Part shown: one piece after another, positions 62,404 through 64,000 of the stretch
Position numbering within the stretch: position 1 is the first letter of the stretch
How the letters are laid out: each line of letters opens with the position of its first letter
NCBI RefSeq assembly: GCF_000612725.1
Contig: NZ_HG964454.1
Location: 205,951 to 269,950, forward strand
Direction of reading: 5' to 3'
Length of the DNA: 64,000 nt
DNA from: Mycolicibacterium austroafricanum
GTDB taxonomy: Bacteria > Actinomycetota > Actinomycetes > Mycobacteriales > Mycobacteriaceae
The notes under the pieces: generated by a model
Told to the model about the DNA's origin: nothing
Database searches by the model: none
What the model saw: only the letters and a program-made list of their open reading frames with translations
Made by a program: the position numbers and the translations under genes

Positions 62404-63257
62404 TGACGCTCGAATCCCCGGAGTCCCTGGTATCGGCGCCGTACCGGCCCGGCGGCAGGCACCGCCGCGAGAAGGTATGGGAGAACTCGCCGAAGAGACT
62501 GGTCCCGCAGGTGGCGGTGCTGACCGGCCGGATCCTGCGGCGCTGGAGCCGTGACCCGGCGACGCTGGTGCAGTCGTTGGTGATGCCCGCGGTGTTCCTG
62601 GTGGCGCTCGACATCGTGCTCGGCGACGTCATCGAACAGGTCACCGGGCACAGTGGGCTCTACGGACAGGTGCCGTTGGTGGCGCTGGTCGGCGGGATGA
62701 CGGGCGCGATCATCGGCGCGGTCGGCATCATGCGCGAGCGGGAGGCCGGGCTGCTGTCCCGGTTCTGGGTGGTGCCGGTGCACCGGGCGGCGGGGCTGTT
62801 GGCCAGGCTGGCCGCCGATTTCGTCCGCATCGTGGTCATCACGCTCGTCGTGATGGTCGTCGGTCTGGCGCTGGGGTTCCGGTTCGAACAGGGCATCCTC
62901 GCGGCGGTCGTCTGGGTGTTCATGCCCGCGCTGTTCGGGGTGGCGTTGTCGGCCGCGGTGCTCACGCTGGCACTGTTCTCCTCCAGCACCATCGCTCCGC
63001 AGGCGACCGAGATCGTCATCGCGATCCTGATGTTCTTCTCGATCGGCTTCGTCCCGCTCGATCAGTATCCGAAATGGCTGCAGCCGTTCGTCGAACACCA
63101 GCCCGTCAGCACTACGATCAAGGCGATGAAGGGCCTGTCCCTCGAAGGTCCGATCGCCCAACCTGTCTTGTTGTCGGTGTTGTGGGCGGCAGGCATCGCC
63201 GCGGTCTGCGCGGTGCCGCTGGCGATCGGATTTCGCAAAGCCAGCAAGCGTGGTTGA
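62403..63257 (+). CDS. drrC: ABC exporter permease DrrC
   Basis: The protein has 284 residues. A basic cytoplasmic N terminus (about 45 residues) is followed by ABC-2 type spans, a LLSRFWVVPVHRAAGLLA loop, the PLDQYPKWLQPFVEHQPVS segment characteristic of ABC-2 permeases, and a final helix. Together with DrrA and DrrB it should export the polyketide lipid or a precursor. The order drrA-drrB-drrC-papA5 is the same as in the PDIM locus. Confidence 0.9.
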   Translation: MTLESPESLVSAPYRPGGRHRREKVWENSPKRLVPQVAVLTGRILRRWSRDPATLVQSLVMPAVFLVALDIVLGDVIEQVTGHSGLYGQVPLVALVGGMTGAIIGAVGIMREREAGLLSRFWVVPVHRAAGLLARLAADFVRIVVITLVVMVVGLALGFRFEQGILAAVVWVFMPALFGVALSAAVLTLALFSSSTIAPQATEIVIAILMFFSIGFVPLDQYPKWLQPFVEHQPVSTTIKAMKGLSLEGPIAQPVLLSVLWAAGIAAVCAVPLAIGFRKASKRG

Positions 63258-63302
63258 TCGGTTGGCCACCCCCACTTTGACGCAGCAGGGAGTCTGACAC
63301 TC

Positions 63303-64000
63303 ATGTTTCCTTCATCGGGCATCCGTAAGCTCGCGCGCAGCGAGGAGATGTTCGCCGAGACGCACAACTTCATCGGCCTGGCCGCACACGTGAAGGGGTC
63401 GATGGACGCCGACGCGTTGTCGGACGCGTTCGACCTTCTCCTGCAGGCGCATCCGGTGCTCGGCGGGCACCTGGAGCAGCTGCCCGACGGCAAGTGGGAG
63501 ATCGTGCTCGACGACCTGATGCATCCCGGGATCGAAGTGGTCGAACTGACCGGCGACGAACCCGCGCCGCCGCTGATCTTCGACCAGACCGTGTCGCTGG
63601 TGCATCTGCGGTTGACGATCCGCGACGGGCAGGCGCAGCCGACGCTCTACATCCACCACAGCCTGGCCGACGGCCATCACCAGTTCAGCCTCGTCGAGGA
63701 GTTGTTCTCCACCTACACCGATCTGGTGACCACGGGCACCACCAAGCCGGTCGAGGTACATCCCGCTCCCGAGCCGCTCGAGGTGATCCTGGCCAACCGG
63801 GGCGTGGAGAAGCGGACCCGGTCCGGCCTGGAACGCCTGCTCGCCGCGATGTTCGTCTACGACCTGCCCCCGTCGCGGCGCGCCCCGTCGGATGTCAATC
63901 CTGTTCTGCCGCAACTGGTTCCGATGGCCTATTGCACGCTCTCGGAGCAGGACACCGAGAAGATCATCGCGTTCTGCCGGGCCAACAAGCTAGGCCTGAA
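63303..64000 (+). CDS. papA5: Polyketide-associated acyltransferase PapA5-like, 5' part
   Basis: The first 232 residues are visible; the family length is about 420, so roughly the C-terminal half lies beyond the window. The condensation-superfamily motif HHxxxDG is intact as HHSLADG (residues 118-124), with His118/His119 and Asp123. In M. tuberculosis PapA5 esterifies mycocerosates onto the diol of phthiocerol. Its presence suggests that this polyketide also has hydroxyls that are acylated. The mas and fadD28 genes, if present, would be further right. Confidence 0.9.

Noticed and set aside
33283..63257. Glycopeptidolipid or NRPS locus
   Set aside because: There are no adenylation or multiple condensation domains, only the single PpsE-type C domain; FAAL, DrrABC and PapA5 point to a PDIM-type locus.

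Overview
The window comes from a high-GC mycobacterium, most likely a non-tuberculous Mycolicibacterium-type species. The evidence is a central block (20.9-30.2 kb) whose gene order is that of M. tuberculosis Rv1822-Rv1832: a CDP-alcohol phosphatidyltransferase, DUF881, the small basic protein DUF1290, DUF881, gcvH, garA, a MerR regulator, a bifunctional nuclease, a second MerR regulator and gcvB. A tandem glycine riboswitch precedes gcvB. Most junctions are 4-base ATGA/GTGA overlaps, and GTG starts are common. No tRNA, rRNA, IS element, prophage or CRISPR array was seen.

The left third (1-20.7 kb) is an accessory catabolic locus of two convergent operons. The + strand operon carries the end of a GntR-type regulator, a Pht5-like decarboxylase/binding-fold protein, an HpaB-type flavin monooxygenase, two amidases, two PuuE-like NodB-fold hydrolases, an FAD monooxygenase-like protein and an amidohydrolase. 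The - strand operon carries a nitrate/sulfonate/taurine-type ABC importer (ATPase, permease, lipoprotein), a protein resembling the DUF5591 domain of archaeosine synthase, an aldehyde dehydrogenase, a class III aminotransferase, a second amidohydrolase, a phytoene-desaturase-like FAD protein and an O-methyltransferase. The set looks like uptake and dismantling of a nitrogen-containing ring or amide compound, but the substrate cannot be read from sequence.

The right half (30.2-64 kb) is a relative of the mycobacterial PDIM/phthiocerol locus: tesA, fadD26, ppsA-like, a second fadD, three more PKS genes, ppsE, drrABC and papA5 (cut by the window end). It departs strongly from the canonical locus. 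There are two FAAL ligases, each followed by a PKS with an N-terminal loading ACP. One PKS has the order KS-AT-KR-DH-ACP. No enoylreductase is present. The PKS proteins look like shuffled halves of PpsA-PpsD. The terminal docking segments suggest a branched line in which FAAL1-PksA and FAAL2-PksB-PksC both feed PksD-PksE. This is the most interesting system in the window. A perfect 8-bp inverted repeat upstream of the first FAAL gene is a candidate operator for it.

Comparisons with M. tuberculosis Pps proteins rest on remembered sequences, not on a computed alignment.
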